DNA of 29,390 bases, from assembly GCA_035560935.1 (NCBI GenBank), contig DATMYQ010000236.1:1-29390 (forward strand), read 5' to 3'. The notes beneath the pieces were generated by a model. The model was not told the origin of the DNA. It saw only the letters and a list, made by a program, of their open reading frames with translations, and searched no databases. The position numbers and the translations under genes are program-made. The stretch is from DATMYQ01 sp035560935 (GTDB lineage: Bacteria > Bacillota > Negativicutes > Sporomusales > Sporomusaceae). Numbering within the stretch: the first letter of the stretch is position 1; each line of letters opens with the position of its first letter. Shown piece after piece: positions 8,762-17,030 of the stretch.

Positions 8762-9730
8762 TTAGCTGCGCCGGATTGCCGTCTGCTTGCGATCCAGATG
8801 GTGAATGGCATCTACAAAGCGCACCGTTCCCGTACTTCCCCGCATAGCAATAGAGTGAGTCCGAACACCGCCACCGCTAAAATAGCGAACCCCATTGAGC
8901 AAGTCACCCTGAGTGATGGCCGTACCGGCAAACATCACTTCATCACCTCTTACCAGATCTTCCAGCATTAAAATCTTATTTACATCTTCAATACCCATTT
9001 TGCGGGCCCGTTCCACATCTGCGTCATTTTCCGGCCACAGCCGCCCCTGCATATCTCCCCCCAGGCATTTAATCGCCGCCGCCGCCAATACGCCTTCCGG
9101 CGCACCGCCAATACCCATCAGCATATGTACACCCGTTCCCTCAATAGCAGCATTAATCGCCGGCGACACATCGCCATCACTAATCAGCTTAATGCGAGCA
9201 CCGGCATCGCGAACATCCTTAATGATTGACGCATGCCGCGGCCGATCCAATATCACCACTGTCAAAGCCTCTATCTTGCGTCCCAATGATTCGGCCACAG
9301 CCGCCAAATTGTCCTTAACCGGCGCGTCCAGATGTATTTTCCCCGCCGCCTTGGGGCCAACCGCAATCTTATTCATATACATATCCGGTGCGTGCAGCAG
9401 CATCCCCCGGGGAGCAATGGCCAACACGGCAATGGATCCCGGTAATCCTTTGGCAATCAGATTAGTTCCTTCCACCGGATCCACTGCTATATCCACTTCC
9501 AGACCACCGGCGCCCACTTTCTCTCCAGTATATAGCATCGGTGCCTCGTCCATTTCTCCCTCACCAATCACTACGGTACCGCTGATGCTCACCGTGTCAA
9601 ACGCCAAGCGCATCGCATCCACCGCTGCCTGGTCAGCTCCAATTTTGTCTCCTTTGCCCATAAGACGTGCAGCTTCAATGGCTGCCGCCTCCGTCACTCT
9701 GACGAACTCCAGTGTCAATTCCCGATCCAT
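8762..9730 (-). CDS. glpX: Fructose-1,6-bisphosphatase class II
   Basis: Dephosphorylates fructose-1,6-bisphosphate to fructose-6-phosphate, the committing step of gluconeogenesis. The sequence carries the class II signatures: GKGDKIGADQAAVDAMR near the N-terminus, GTVVIGEGEMDEAPMLYTGE (metal-binding acidic residues), VDPVEGTNL, MGIGGAPEGVLAAAAIK and MQGRLWPEND. The length of 322 residues is normal for the family. The ATG at 9730 is preferred to the TTG one codon earlier because AAGGAG sits 8 bases before it. In B. subtilis a glpX homologue also lies downstream of spo0F, so the position is conserved although fbaA, tal and murAB are absent. The convergent terminator closes the gene. Confidence 0.96.
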   Translation of the reverse strand: MDRELTLEFVRVTEAAAIEAARLMGKGDKIGADQAAVDAMRLAFDTVSISGTVVIGEGEMDEAPMLYTGEKVGAGGLEVDIAVDPVEGTNLIAKGLPGSIAVLAIAPRGMLLHAPDMYMNKIAVGPKAAGKIHLDAPVKDNLAAVAESLGRKIEALTVVILDRPRHASIIKDVRDAGARIKLISDGDVSPAINAAIEGTGVHMLMGIGGAPEGVLAAAAIKCLGGDMQGRLWPENDADVERARKMGIEDVNKILMLEDLVRGDEVMFAGTAITQGDLLNGVRYFSGGGVRTHSIAMRGSTGTVRFVDAIHHLDRKQTAIRRS

Positions 9731-9833
9731 CAAACCATCTCCTTTTATTATGTCGCTTCGTTTCCTTTATCATATTGTAAAGCAATAGAAGAAATGCAAC
9801 ATGCTATTTCGGCAAATATCCTATCCATGGCAT

Positions 9834-9856
9834 TAAGAAAACCCGCAGCGCGGGCT
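9834..9856 (-). terminator. Terminator downstream of the zinc-ribbon gene
   Basis: On the minus strand CCCGC-GCT-GCGGG is followed by TTTTCTTAA. It is a short but G+C-rich stem with a T-rich tail, lying 118 bases beyond the zinc-ribbon gene's stop and before glpX. Confidence 0.6.
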
Positions 9857-9973
9857 CTCGAATCAGAAAACCACAAACCAGCAGTCAACGTTCCTGCGTT
9901 GCATTGTCAATCCGACATTACGCAACAATGATACAACCTGTAACAGACAAATTTCCGTCAAGCAATTCCATGA

Positions 9974-10615
9974 TCAATTCTTACGGCGTTTCAAACGGTA
10001 AGGGATAATTTCCAAGCGGTGCAAACGAGCCAAATGAACCAGATCGTGATCTCCCCGGGCAGCGATCGTACGTCGTCCGCCACAACGTTCACAAGACAGT
10101 TTCACCGCGTCCGCTGCTACTTCAGCCGAAATATCACGACTGCCACAGCGGCAATAAACGCCGCCTTGCTCGGCGATATCATGTATCTTATTTAGTGTTT
10201 CTAAAACCACTCTTGAATTTCCGCGGTCTTCCTCGCCGTCCCGTTCATCCATCTCCCGAAACAACGTTTCGGCCGCGTAGCGATACTCAGCCATCAGCCG
10301 ATTTACCGCATTGCTGTCTCCCACAAAACCCAGTTCAAAATTCTGTTCCGGACAATAGATCCGCTCGACGCCGTTTTGCCACAGCATCCGCTCTCCCAAC
10401 CGGATCACATGACGAACCTCACAAACCGGACAGGGAATATACAAAAGGCAATCCCGTCGGCCAGACACGGTAATGGTCGCCTGCTCCTGCCCACAACCAC
10501 AGACAAGCTGCCGCTCTCCGAAATGGCGAAGGGTAAACCGAGAAAGCATATGCAGTTCAATTTTTCCACACCGCGAACAATATAGCGCCAGCATGGTCAA
10601 GGCGTTGATTACCAC
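9974..10615 (-). CDS. Uncharacterised protein with three predicted zinc-ribbon modules
   Basis: I do not recognise a named family. The 213 residues contain paired cysteines spaced like three treble-clef or zinc-ribbon knuckles: CSRC (13-16) with CGC (39-41); CPVC with a later single IYCPE; and near the C-terminus YCRC with CERCGG. Between the second and third modules is an acidic helical stretch (FREMDERDGEEDRGN). The C-terminus is basic (YRLKRRKN). No membrane segment or signal peptide is seen, so it is probably cytosolic; nucleic-acid or protein binding is a guess from the fold. Translation starts at GTG 10615 with GGAGGG 7 bases upstream. It lies alone between terminators, between spo0F and glpX, with a sigma-H-like element directly upstream. 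Confidence 0.8.
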   Translation of the reverse strand: MVINALTMLALYCSRCGKIELHMLSRFTLRHFGERQLVCGCGQEQATITVSGRRDCLLYIPCPVCEVRHVIRLGERMLWQNGVERIYCPEQNFELGFVGDSNAVNRLMAEYRYAAETLFREMDERDGEEDRGNSRVVLETLNKIHDIAEQGGVYCRCGSRDISAEVAADAVKLSCERCGGRRTIAARGDHDLVHLARLHRLEIIPYRLKRRKN

Positions 10616-10637
10616 GACAAATCCCTCCTGCTATAAC

Positions 10638-10666
10638 CATTTCGCCAAATGTTCAAAAAGTCCTGC
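10638..10666 (-). promoter_or_regulatory. Possible sigma-H-type promoter of the zinc-ribbon gene
   Basis: Minus strand: GCAGGACTT, N11, GGCGAAATG. The -35 core AGGA and the spacing fit sigma-H, but the -10 core is GAAA instead of GAAT. It lies just after the spo0F terminator and would give a leader of about 17 bases containing the ribosome binding site. Confidence 0.45.
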
Positions 10667-10668
10667 CG

Positions 10669-10739
10669 AAAAAAACAGTGAACCGCTAATAGCGGCTGAG
10701 GCTGCGCGAGAACTTATCAAAAGTTTTCCGCAGCCTCAG
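10669..10739 (-). terminator. Compound terminator downstream of spo0F
   Basis: A 19-bp stem interrupted by one unpaired base lies at 10696-10739: CTGAGGCTGCG with CGCAGCCTCAG, plus GAGAACTT with AAGTTTTC, and a 5-base loop. On the minus strand it is followed by a small CCGCT-ATT-AGCGG hairpin (10695-10683) and then, after seven bases, a run of seven T (10675-10669). Together they look like a strong stop after spo0F. Confidence 0.75.
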
Positions 10740-10855
10740 TTTATTGCTAATGTCATACGAAATCCGAACTCGCCAAAACATTTTAAGTGATTGCAATACA
10801 TTTATAGAAAAAAGCTAAGTCGGGCTTCCGGTCGCAAATCACCATTCTTTTGATC

Positions 10856-11236
10856 TCAGCCACAGTGCCGTGCCGCAACAGCATCCACCATCCGGCAAAG
10901 CTCACCAATATCAAAAGGTTTCGTGATGCAGGCACTGGCACCACCCGCTCTTGCCTTGTCAAACATGTCCAGTTCCCCATAGGCCGTCATCAGAATCACG
11001 CGGCTTCCCTGCCCCTGCAAAGCCACTTCATGTAAAGCCTCCAGTCCGTTCATGCCCGGCATTTTCATGTCCATCAAAATTACCGCGGGGTCATTTTCCA
11101 GCGCAATACGAACTCCGTCCCGTCCATTGGCAGCCGTCAGGATTTGATATCCTTCCTCTTGCAATACTTCCGCCAACAGTTGTCGGATCCCCGGTTGATC
11201 ATCCACGACCAGTACCGTACCTTTTTGCGCATTCAC
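10856..11236 (-). CDS. spo0F: Spo0F-type single-domain response regulator
   Basis: Intermediate phosphotransfer protein of the sporulation phosphorelay: it accepts phosphate from sensor kinases and passes it to Spo0B or an equivalent and on to Spo0A. The 126 residues are one receiver domain with no output domain. The acidic pocket is D12-D13, the phospho-acceptor is D56 (ILMDMKMPGMNG), the switch residues are T84 and Y86 region (LMTAYGE), and K106 lies in ITKPFD. I place the start at GTG 11236, where GGAGGG stands 7 bases upstream; a TTG 24 bases earlier has no binding site. The assignment to Spo0F rather than a CheY-like protein rests on single-domain architecture, its place near pyrG and rpoE as in B. 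subtilis, and a near-perfect sigma-H promoter, which spo0F is known to have there. Confidence 0.88.
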   Translation of the reverse strand: MNAQKGTVLVVDDQPGIRQLLAEVLQEEGYQILTAANGRDGVRIALENDPAVILMDMKMPGMNGLEALHEVALQGQGSRVILMTAYGELDMFDKARAGGASACITKPFDIGELCRMVDAVAARHCG

Positions 11237-11276
11237 AATATTTCCCTCCGCTTCCTTCAAACCCCTTTACGATTTA

Positions 11277-11305
11277 GTATTCGGCACCAATAATAAATAT
11301 CCTTT
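11277..11305 (-). promoter_or_regulatory. Sigma-H promoter of spo0F
   Basis: Minus strand: AAAGGATAT (11305-11297), N11, GCCGAATAC (11285-11277). It matches nearly every defined position of RnAGGAwWW-N11-RnnGAATww. Transcription would start near 11271, about 35 bases before the GTG start. B. subtilis spo0F is a textbook sigma-H target, so this is the anchor for reading the other copies. Confidence 0.85.
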
Positions 11306-11311
11306 TCCAGC

Positions 11312-13696
11312 TTAGTCGTTTGCGAACTGTTTGCGCAAATCCCGTCCCCATTTCAACAATTGAAAGATTCCGCTGTTGTGATAAATCTTCATCGTATAGT
11401 GTGCCTGCCGATCATCCACGACAAACCGGATATCCTGCTCCAGTGTCGGTAATCCCCAGGTAACGTAGATTGGCCGGCCATTTTTGCAAATGGCGACCCG
11501 AAACGCACGATGACGAAAATACAGCGGGTATTTTACAGTGACCGTCTGCGGCCGGTCCACGGTTATCGGTATATTTTTTCCCAGAATGGAAATGCCATAT
11601 TCGCTGACGCCGAGCCCATCGCTAATTTTTTTATCGTACACGGCCACCGGCCAGGGTGAATAATAGTCCAAATATTCCCTGATCACCTGAGTAGCTGTGG
11701 CAAACTGCAGTCTTTCGGCCGCCACGTAATGGTTCTTAAGATACGCCAGGTGATCGTCCAGCGCCTGAAACTGACCGCCTTCCAGCGTTTTCCAGTCTCC
11801 CGCCCCCATAACAAACATGGCATGGGTAAATCCCATGATCAGATGAACGCCGGGTGTTACCCGTCCCGCTTCAGAAAATGCCGCCACTCCCTCATCCACT
11901 TTGCTATTCATTACCGTCGCGCTCTGGGTGTCATACGCAATACATTCGCGCGGTGTGGGGCGAAGTTCCACCAGCCCCTGTTCGAAAAAATCACGTGCGG
12001 ATGCATTAATGTCATCTTTCCGGGCAAAGTATAGTTCCCGTCCGTATTCCGCTGCCGTCACACCGCCGGCATTCCCATCCGCATCGCTGGAACCCCAGAG
12101 ACCAACTTTTTGATAGGCCCGGGTACTTAACGATTCTTCTCTCTCTCCATCCCCGAAGTCAAAAGATCCCACCCGGGCGCTAAGCAATTGTCCCTGGGGA
12201 GAATCTGCCGACAACTGCTCCATCACTGCCTGGTAATAACCGAGAATTCCGGTGCGGCTGCTTACATCATCAAGATCGCCTTCCCGGCTCAGGGTATGCG
12301 CCCAACCGTGCCGGAGATGATTAGCCCACAGTCCGTCCACGGCCGGATTATAGGACAGCAAATTCCCGGCCAGCCGCGGATCATAGTCCGCGTGCAAATG
12401 AATACCATACTCATGACCATGGGCCGCCCCATTACGAACTGCTTCCCGGAGAGAGCGAACCACTTCGCCCCAGCGTCCTTTCTTTGACTGTCGGTCAGCC
12501 CATTCGGCGGCCTTAACCAAAGGCCAGGTGGTATAGTGAGTCCACTTAGCACCATATTTTTCCGCAATCGCATTCAATCGTTCCGGTTTATCAACCATCT
12601 GGACCTTCATCTCTTCCGGATCCAGCCAGCCGTTGCCATTACCCCAGGCAATGGCGTAACCGGCACTGTCAATCGCCTCCAAATCTTCCGTCATCACATA
12701 GAAAATATGTCCCGGTTCCGGATCGGACACGCTAAAACGCATCAAAGCCGGCGCTATAGTCACACCATCCACAGCCACGCCCATTTCCCAGGGGCGGTCA
12801 AGATTCACCGCCTGTGGCCGCTGGGCTCGTACTTGCCAGGTAATGAGTTCTATTTTTCCCGGCTCTAAACGCGGCAAAATCTGGCGGGCATTGGGAACAT
12901 TCAATCCAAACCCCGCCGGCTCCACAAGTTCTACCGGCACATCCTGCAGAATTTCGTTTGATATATTCTCCAATTCCAGTTCCACCGGCACTATCGTCCC
13001 CTGATTTGCCGCATATTCCGTCTGCACGGCCCGCACCCGGATAGCCGCAGAACGATCAGGTACCAGTTGTAATTGAGTAACCACGGCATGTTGCCCCTGA
13101 CCGACGATTACACTCAGTCGATAGTAGGCCACGCGCTCCCCCTGCACTGAAGTCATCAAACCACGCAGCAAAGCGTTTAACTCTTGTTTTTCCTCCAGCC
13201 AGCAGCCACTGAAATTTGCGCCAAAGGGTCGGGATATCCAATGTTCCGTTAGCGTTTGCGCCGGCAGAGCACCGGTAAAATTCCAGCCAACGGCAGCCAG
13301 TTGTCCACCCTTACCGTCATGGGCGCTGATTTTAATCCGCCCCGCTCCCTGTGTGGATAGAAACTGGACCCGCATCCCCGCCGCCAACGTCATTGCCGCA
13401 TCGCCGTCAACAAAGTATTCCATTTCACCTTGGCTACCGGCGGCCAGCTCCAAACCGGCGGCAGCATTCAAGCCCACACTTTGCACTACCCGGCAAATAT
13501 TTCCTTCCCCGCTTTGCTGCAAGTGTTCCGGCACACCCCAATCCCGCAAGGAATTTTCCGGCAAGTAGTTAAGCTGCCCCTGAAAAACCTTTCCGTCAAA
13601 TCTACCGCAACCGGAAACTCCTGCCATCAGCAGCAAGACCAGGCAAGCCATCAGTCCCCTATAGCACCAGCGCTGGCATCGGATTGTCCGCATCAT
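11312..13696 (-). CDS. Large predicted lipoprotein with a polysaccharide-deacetylase-like C-terminal region
   Basis: Not a family I can name. The protein opens with a signal peptide ending in the lipobox VSGC, so it is probably lipid-anchored outside the membrane. Roughly residues 30-330 look like beta-sandwich material, including a stretch resembling CARDB/NEW-type domains (PVELELENISNEILQDVPVEL). From about 330 onward motifs recall the NodB/DUF2334-type barrel: FYVMTEDLEAID (possible metal aspartate), HGHEYGIHLHADYDP (paired histidines) and GFTHAMFVMGAGDW. This suggests a carbohydrate esterase fold, but that is inference from motif shape. GTG 13702 sits too close to AGGAG; ATG 13696 or 13693 is better spaced, giving about 794 residues. 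It follows the sppA-Yip1 pair by 39 bases and ends 6 bases before the spo0F promoter. Confidence 0.8.
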   Translation of the reverse strand: MMRTIRCQRWCYRGLMACLVLLLMAGVSGCGRFDGKVFQGQLNYLPENSLRDWGVPEHLQQSGEGNICRVVQSVGLNAAAGLELAAGSQGEMEYFVDGDAAMTLAAGMRVQFLSTQGAGRIKISAHDGKGGQLAAVGWNFTGALPAQTLTEHWISRPFGANFSGCWLEEKQELNALLRGLMTSVQGERVAYYRLSVIVGQGQHAVVTQLQLVPDRSAAIRVRAVQTEYAANQGTIVPVELELENISNEILQDVPVELVEPAGFGLNVPNARQILPRLEPGKIELITWQVRAQRPQAVNLDRPWEMGVAVDGVTIAPALMRFSVSDPEPGHIFYVMTEDLEAIDSAGYAIAWGNGNGWLDPEEMKVQMVDKPERLNAIAEKYGAKWTHYTTWPLVKAAEWADRQSKKGRWGEVVRSLREAVRNGAAHGHEYGIHLHADYDPRLAGNLLSYNPAVDGLWANHLRHGWAHTLSREGDLDDVSSRTGILGYYQAVMEQLSADSPQGQLLSARVGSFDFGDGEREESLSTRAYQKVGLWGSSDADGNAGGVTAAEYGRELYFARKDDINASARDFFEQGLVELRPTPRECIAYDTQSATVMNSKVDEGVAAFSEAGRVTPGVHLIMGFTHAMFVMGAGDWKTLEGGQFQALDDHLAYLKNHYVAAERLQFATATQVIREYLDYYSPWPVAVYDKKISDGLGVSEYGISILGKNIPITVDRPQTVTVKYPLYFRHRAFRVAICKNGRPIYVTWGLPTLEQDIRFVVDDRQAHYTMKIYHNSGIFQLLKWGRDLRKQFAND

Positions 13697-13735
13697 CCAC
13701 ACTCCTGCCTTTCCTGTACCATTTGCATCCCAAGC

Positions 13736-14305
13736 TTAACGCCAGGGCAGGGCCGCAATCCCCATCATCAATAGCAGCAACAACAGCACTCCAATCACCA
13801 ACGGCGGTGTCAGCAGCGTCAATACCGCCCTTTGCGCCGACAGGCCATGTGATGCCCGCAGGGCAATCACCGTCAACAGAATAGTCCAGGCCGCAATAGC
13901 AATTCCACCTGTTAACCATACCCATGGTCGCAGTCCAACCGGCAAAAAAACTGCCACCGCCCATACCGGAGCCATAAACACTTTTGGCCAATATGTAAAG
14001 CCCAGCGTGGCGAAAAGCCCCATACCGTTAGCCTGTCCGCCAAAATATTCCGCCACCAGATTGAACACGGCTGCTCCTAAAATCCAGGTTATCAAACCAA
14101 AGAAAAAGTGAATTCCCACCGCCATCATCACCAGATTTCCGGCTCCGGGTCCTGACAATGCGGCGTGCAGCATCAACGCAGTAACGGTCGTGCTAATAAA
14201 AAATACTGCCATCGCCTGTTTTACCGGTCGCCACGCGGCAATCACGCGCATGGTTGCCTGCGGGCGCACCATGACTTCATATAACATTTCTACAAAATTT
14301 CCCAT
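13736..14305 (-). CDS. Yip1-domain integral membrane protein
   Basis: Small polytopic membrane protein of the Yip1/YIF1 superfamily, whose bacterial members have no settled function. Of 189 residues, the first 28 are amphipathic (MGNFVEMLYEVMVRPQATMRVI, here quoted in parts: NFVEMLYEVMVRP, the usual opening with the P near residue 14), followed by about five hydrophobic segments. WPKVFMAPVW and the glycine-rich AVFNLVAEYFGGQ are typical of the domain. AGGAGG lies 6 bases before the ATG. It follows sppA by 55 bases and precedes the lipoprotein by 39, so the three probably form an envelope-related operon. Confidence 0.85.
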   Translation of the reverse strand: MGNFVEMLYEVMVRPQATMRVIAAWRPVKQAMAVFFISTTVTALMLHAALSGPGAGNLVMMAVGIHFFFGLITWILGAAVFNLVAEYFGGQANGMGLFATLGFTYWPKVFMAPVWAVAVFLPVGLRPWVWLTGGIAIAAWTILLTVIALRASHGLSAQRAVLTLLTPPLVIGVLLLLLLMMGIAALPWR

Positions 14306-14360
14306 TTTTGGCCTCCTGTACCGCCATCGTTTCCACTACTTTACCTGGCCGGCTACCATT

Positions 14361-15293
14361 CTAACGAGGCATTGACGCCGACGGCGCCAGCAATAGTAAC
14401 GGGCTATCCCGCAATGGCCGGGCCAGCAGTTGCTCTAAATTCGTTTTATCATTGGCGCCAAACAACCAGGTCCAGGGACTGTTCCGTCCATACTCCACCA
14501 CCTCCGGTTTTCCGGTAATTCCCACCATTTTAGCGGCACCGTCAATGGCATCGTACAGATTCCCGAATTCATCCACCAAGCCTAAGTCCCGGGCCTGCCG
14601 TCCGGTATACACCCGACCGTCTGCCAGGGCACGAACCGTCTCTTCGTCCATCGTCCGGCCTTCCGCCACCACTGTGACAAATTGTTGATACAGGTCGTCC
14701 ACCATTTCCTGGATCAGCGCCCGTTCTTCCGGTGTCATGGCCCGGTCAGGCGACAGGATGTCTTTATGCGGACCGCTTTTGATTTTTTCCTGATGAACTC
14801 CCAGCTTGTTGAACAGTTCTTCCCAATTGGTATAAGGAATATACACACCAATACTACCCGTCAAGGTAGCCGGGTTAGCGTAAATTTTTTCACTGCAGGC
14901 GGCAATCCAATAGCCGCCGGAAGCAGCGATATCCCCCATAGAGGTAATGACTTTTTTTCCGGACGCCCGCAATTTTTGTACTTCTTCACCCACCTCCTGA
15001 GAGGCGGGTGCACTGCCGCCAGGACTGTTGATCCGCAGTACGACCGCCCGGACCGATTCATCATCCCGGGCCATATGCAACTGCTTGATGATCGCATCGG
15101 TGCCACCGCCGTCCCCTAGCAGTCCACTGCTGCCCCGGCCGCCGAGAATAACCCCTTCCACGTAAATAACGGCAATTTTTTTGTCTGTGCTTGTCAGGTT
15201 TTTTTGCTTCATACCCGGGCCGACCATGATGACAATTCCCAGCGAAACCAAAATAATTGCGCCAATAATCATCACTACCATTTTTTTGAACAT
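14361..15293 (-). CDS. sppA: Signal peptide peptidase SppA
   Basis: Membrane-anchored serine protease (family S49) that degrades residual signal peptides and, in B. subtilis, helps resist some antimicrobial peptides. It has one N-terminal membrane helix (residues about 5-25), then the S49 domain: VRAVVLRINSPGGS (84-94), nucleophile S125 in GDIAASGGYW, TGSIGV, and the probable general-base K177 in SGPHKDILSP. At 310 residues it is the short single-domain form found in Gram-positives. AGGAGGG precedes the ATG. The C-terminal tail is hydrophobic (DSPLLLLAPSASMPR). It is the first gene after the pyrG terminator; no separate promoter is obvious in the 21-base gap. Confidence 0.95.
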   Translation of the reverse strand: MFKKMVVMIIGAIILVSLGIVIMVGPGMKQKNLTSTDKKIAVIYVEGVILGGRGSSGLLGDGGGTDAIIKQLHMARDDESVRAVVLRINSPGGSAPASQEVGEEVQKLRASGKKVITSMGDIAASGGYWIAACSEKIYANPATLTGSIGVYIPYTNWEELFNKLGVHQEKIKSGPHKDILSPDRAMTPEERALIQEMVDDLYQQFVTVVAEGRTMDEETVRALADGRVYTGRQARDLGLVDEFGNLYDAIDGAAKMVGITGKPEVVEYGRNSPWTWLFGANDKTNLEQLLARPLRDSPLLLLAPSASMPR

Positions 15294-15306
15294 AAGAACC
15301 CTCCTA

Positions 15307-15344
15307 AATTGAAAATAAACTGTCGGACCCGCCCGACAGTTTAT
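15307..15344 (-). terminator. Terminator between pyrG and sppA
   Basis: ATAAACTGTCGG (15315-15326) and CCGACAGTTTAT (15333-15344) form a perfect 12-bp stem with a 6-base loop. On the minus strand it is followed by TTTC. It lies 11 bases after the pyrG stop and 21 bases before the sppA start. Confidence 0.75.
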
Positions 15345-15355
15345 CCCCGATACTT

Positions 15356-16972
15356 TTATTGATTCTTTTGCTGATAAGCAATCGATGCTTTGATGAAGTC
15401 ACGAAACAACGGATGGGGATGAGTCGGACGGGATTTGAATTCCGGATGAAACTGAACGCCGACAAACCAGGGATGATCCTTGATTTCAATAACTTCCACC
15501 AAACGTCCATTAGGCAGCATACCACCGATCACTAAGCCTCGTGCTGTCAATTGCTCCCGGTAAGCATTGTTGAATTCCAGCCGATGACGGTGGCGCTCAT
15601 AGACAATCTCATCCCGGTATGCCTCATAGGTCAGTGTATTTTCCATCACCTTACAGGGGTACACACCGAGTCGCATCGTACCGCCTTTTTCCTCGATCGC
15701 CACCTGCTCCGGCATCAGATCAATGACCGGATGCGGCGTCTGAGGGTTCATTTCTGTGCTATGGGCATCAGTTAAACCGCAAACATGCCGGGCAAACTCA
15801 ATAACCGCCGTTTGCATTCCCAAACACAGACCAAAGTAAGGGACATTATTTTCACGGGCATAACGAGCCGCCCGGATTTTTCCTTCAATTCCCCGGTCCC
15901 CAAAGCCCCCCGGTACCAAAATACCGTCCACATCACCGAAAAATTCCTGCAGATTCGCCGATGCCGTTTCCAGTTCTTCCGAATCAATCCATTTGACACG
16001 GACTGCGGCATCATTGGCAATTCCGGCGTGATGAAGCGATTCCGACACGCTAAGATAGGCATCATGCAATGCCACATACTTGCCCACAATAGCCACGCAG
16101 ACATTCCGGGACGGATTCAGTATCCGATCCACCATTTGCCGCCATTCAGCCATGTCCGGCCCCAGCTCACCCAGCTGCAGCTTTTCCATGACAATGCGGT
16201 CCAGTCCTTCGGCTTCCAGCATCAGCGGCACCTGGTAAATACTGGCTGCATTCTTGTTCTGAATCACCGCGTTAACGTCGATATCACAGAACAACGCCAG
16301 TTTTTCCTTCATCTCCTGTGAGATTTCGTGTTCGGTCCGGCAAACAATCACGTCGGGATGAATGCCGATGCTGCGCAATTCTTTGACGCTATGCTGGGTC
16401 GGTTTTGTTTTCAGTTCACCCGCCGCCGATATATACGGAACCAAAGTAACATGCAAGTATAAAGCACCGTTACGACCTACTTCTTTTTTCACCTGACGGA
16501 TGGCTTCCAGGAACGGCAGACTCTCAATATCACCCACGGTACCCCCGATTTCGGTGATGACCACGTCGGCGTTGTCTTCTTTGCCCACCCGGTAAATACG
16601 CTCTTTGATTTCGTTGGTAATATGGGGAATGACCTGGACCGTGCTGCCCAGATAATCACCTTTGCGCTCTTTATTGATCACCGACCAATACACTTTTCCG
16701 GCCGTCACATTAGAGCTCTTACTCAGATTAATATCAATAAACCGTTCATAGTGACCCAGATCCAGATCAGTTTCGCCGCCATCCTCAGTGACAAACACTT
16801 CTCCATGCTGATATGGACTCATGGTCCCGGGGTCAAAATTGATATAGGGATCAAACTTTTGAATCGTTACCTTCAACCCACGGCTTTTCAGCAAACGCCC
16901 TAAGGAAGCCGCCGTAATACCTTTACCTAATGATGATACTACACCACCGGTTACAAAAACATACTTTGTCAT
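15356..16972 (-). CDS. pyrG: CTP synthase
   Basis: Converts UTP, ATP and glutamine to CTP, the last step of pyrimidine nucleotide synthesis. The N-terminal synthetase domain opens KYVFVTGGVVSSLGKG (P-loop) and includes QKFDPYINFDPGTMSPY and EIGGTVGDIE. The C-terminal class I glutamine amidotransferase has PGGFGDRG, nucleophile C383 in GLCLGMQ, and the catalytic His-Glu of VQFHPEFKSRP. The 538 residues are the usual length. GGAGG precedes the ATG. Only 58 bases separate it from rpoE, with no hairpin, so the UTP/CTP-sensitive leader attenuation known from B. subtilis pyrG does not appear here; the gene probably shares the rpoE promoter. Confidence 0.98.
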   Translation of the reverse strand: MTKYVFVTGGVVSSLGKGITAASLGRLLKSRGLKVTIQKFDPYINFDPGTMSPYQHGEVFVTEDGGETDLDLGHYERFIDINLSKSSNVTAGKVYWSVINKERKGDYLGSTVQVIPHITNEIKERIYRVGKEDNADVVITEIGGTVGDIESLPFLEAIRQVKKEVGRNGALYLHVTLVPYISAAGELKTKPTQHSVKELRSIGIHPDVIVCRTEHEISQEMKEKLALFCDIDVNAVIQNKNAASIYQVPLMLEAEGLDRIVMEKLQLGELGPDMAEWRQMVDRILNPSRNVCVAIVGKYVALHDAYLSVSESLHHAGIANDAAVRVKWIDSEELETASANLQEFFGDVDGILVPGGFGDRGIEGKIRAARYARENNVPYFGLCLGMQTAVIEFARHVCGLTDAHSTEMNPQTPHPVIDLMPEQVAIEEKGGTMRLGVYPCKVMENTLTYEAYRDEIVYERHRHRLEFNNAYREQLTARGLVIGGMLPNGRLVEVIEIKDHPWFVGVQFHPEFKSRPTHPHPLFRDFIKASIAYQQKNQ

Positions 16973-17030
16973 TTACAATCCTCCAAACCAATGCCTCCGG
17001 CAAGTTATCCCTTCCGGATCCCCAGCCCGT

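Noticed and set aside
8913..9788. A 291-codon open frame antisense to glpX
   Set aside because: Serine/alanine/proline-rich composition of a shadow frame over a well-identified gene; no ribosome binding site.
9871..9897. GCAGGA on the minus strand after the zinc-ribbon gene
   Set aside because: No GAAT-like core at 17-18 bases and no gene suitably placed; treated as chance.
16973..17030. UTP/CTP-dependent attenuator upstream of pyrG
   Set aside because: The 58-base gap has no hairpin and no room for the known leader.
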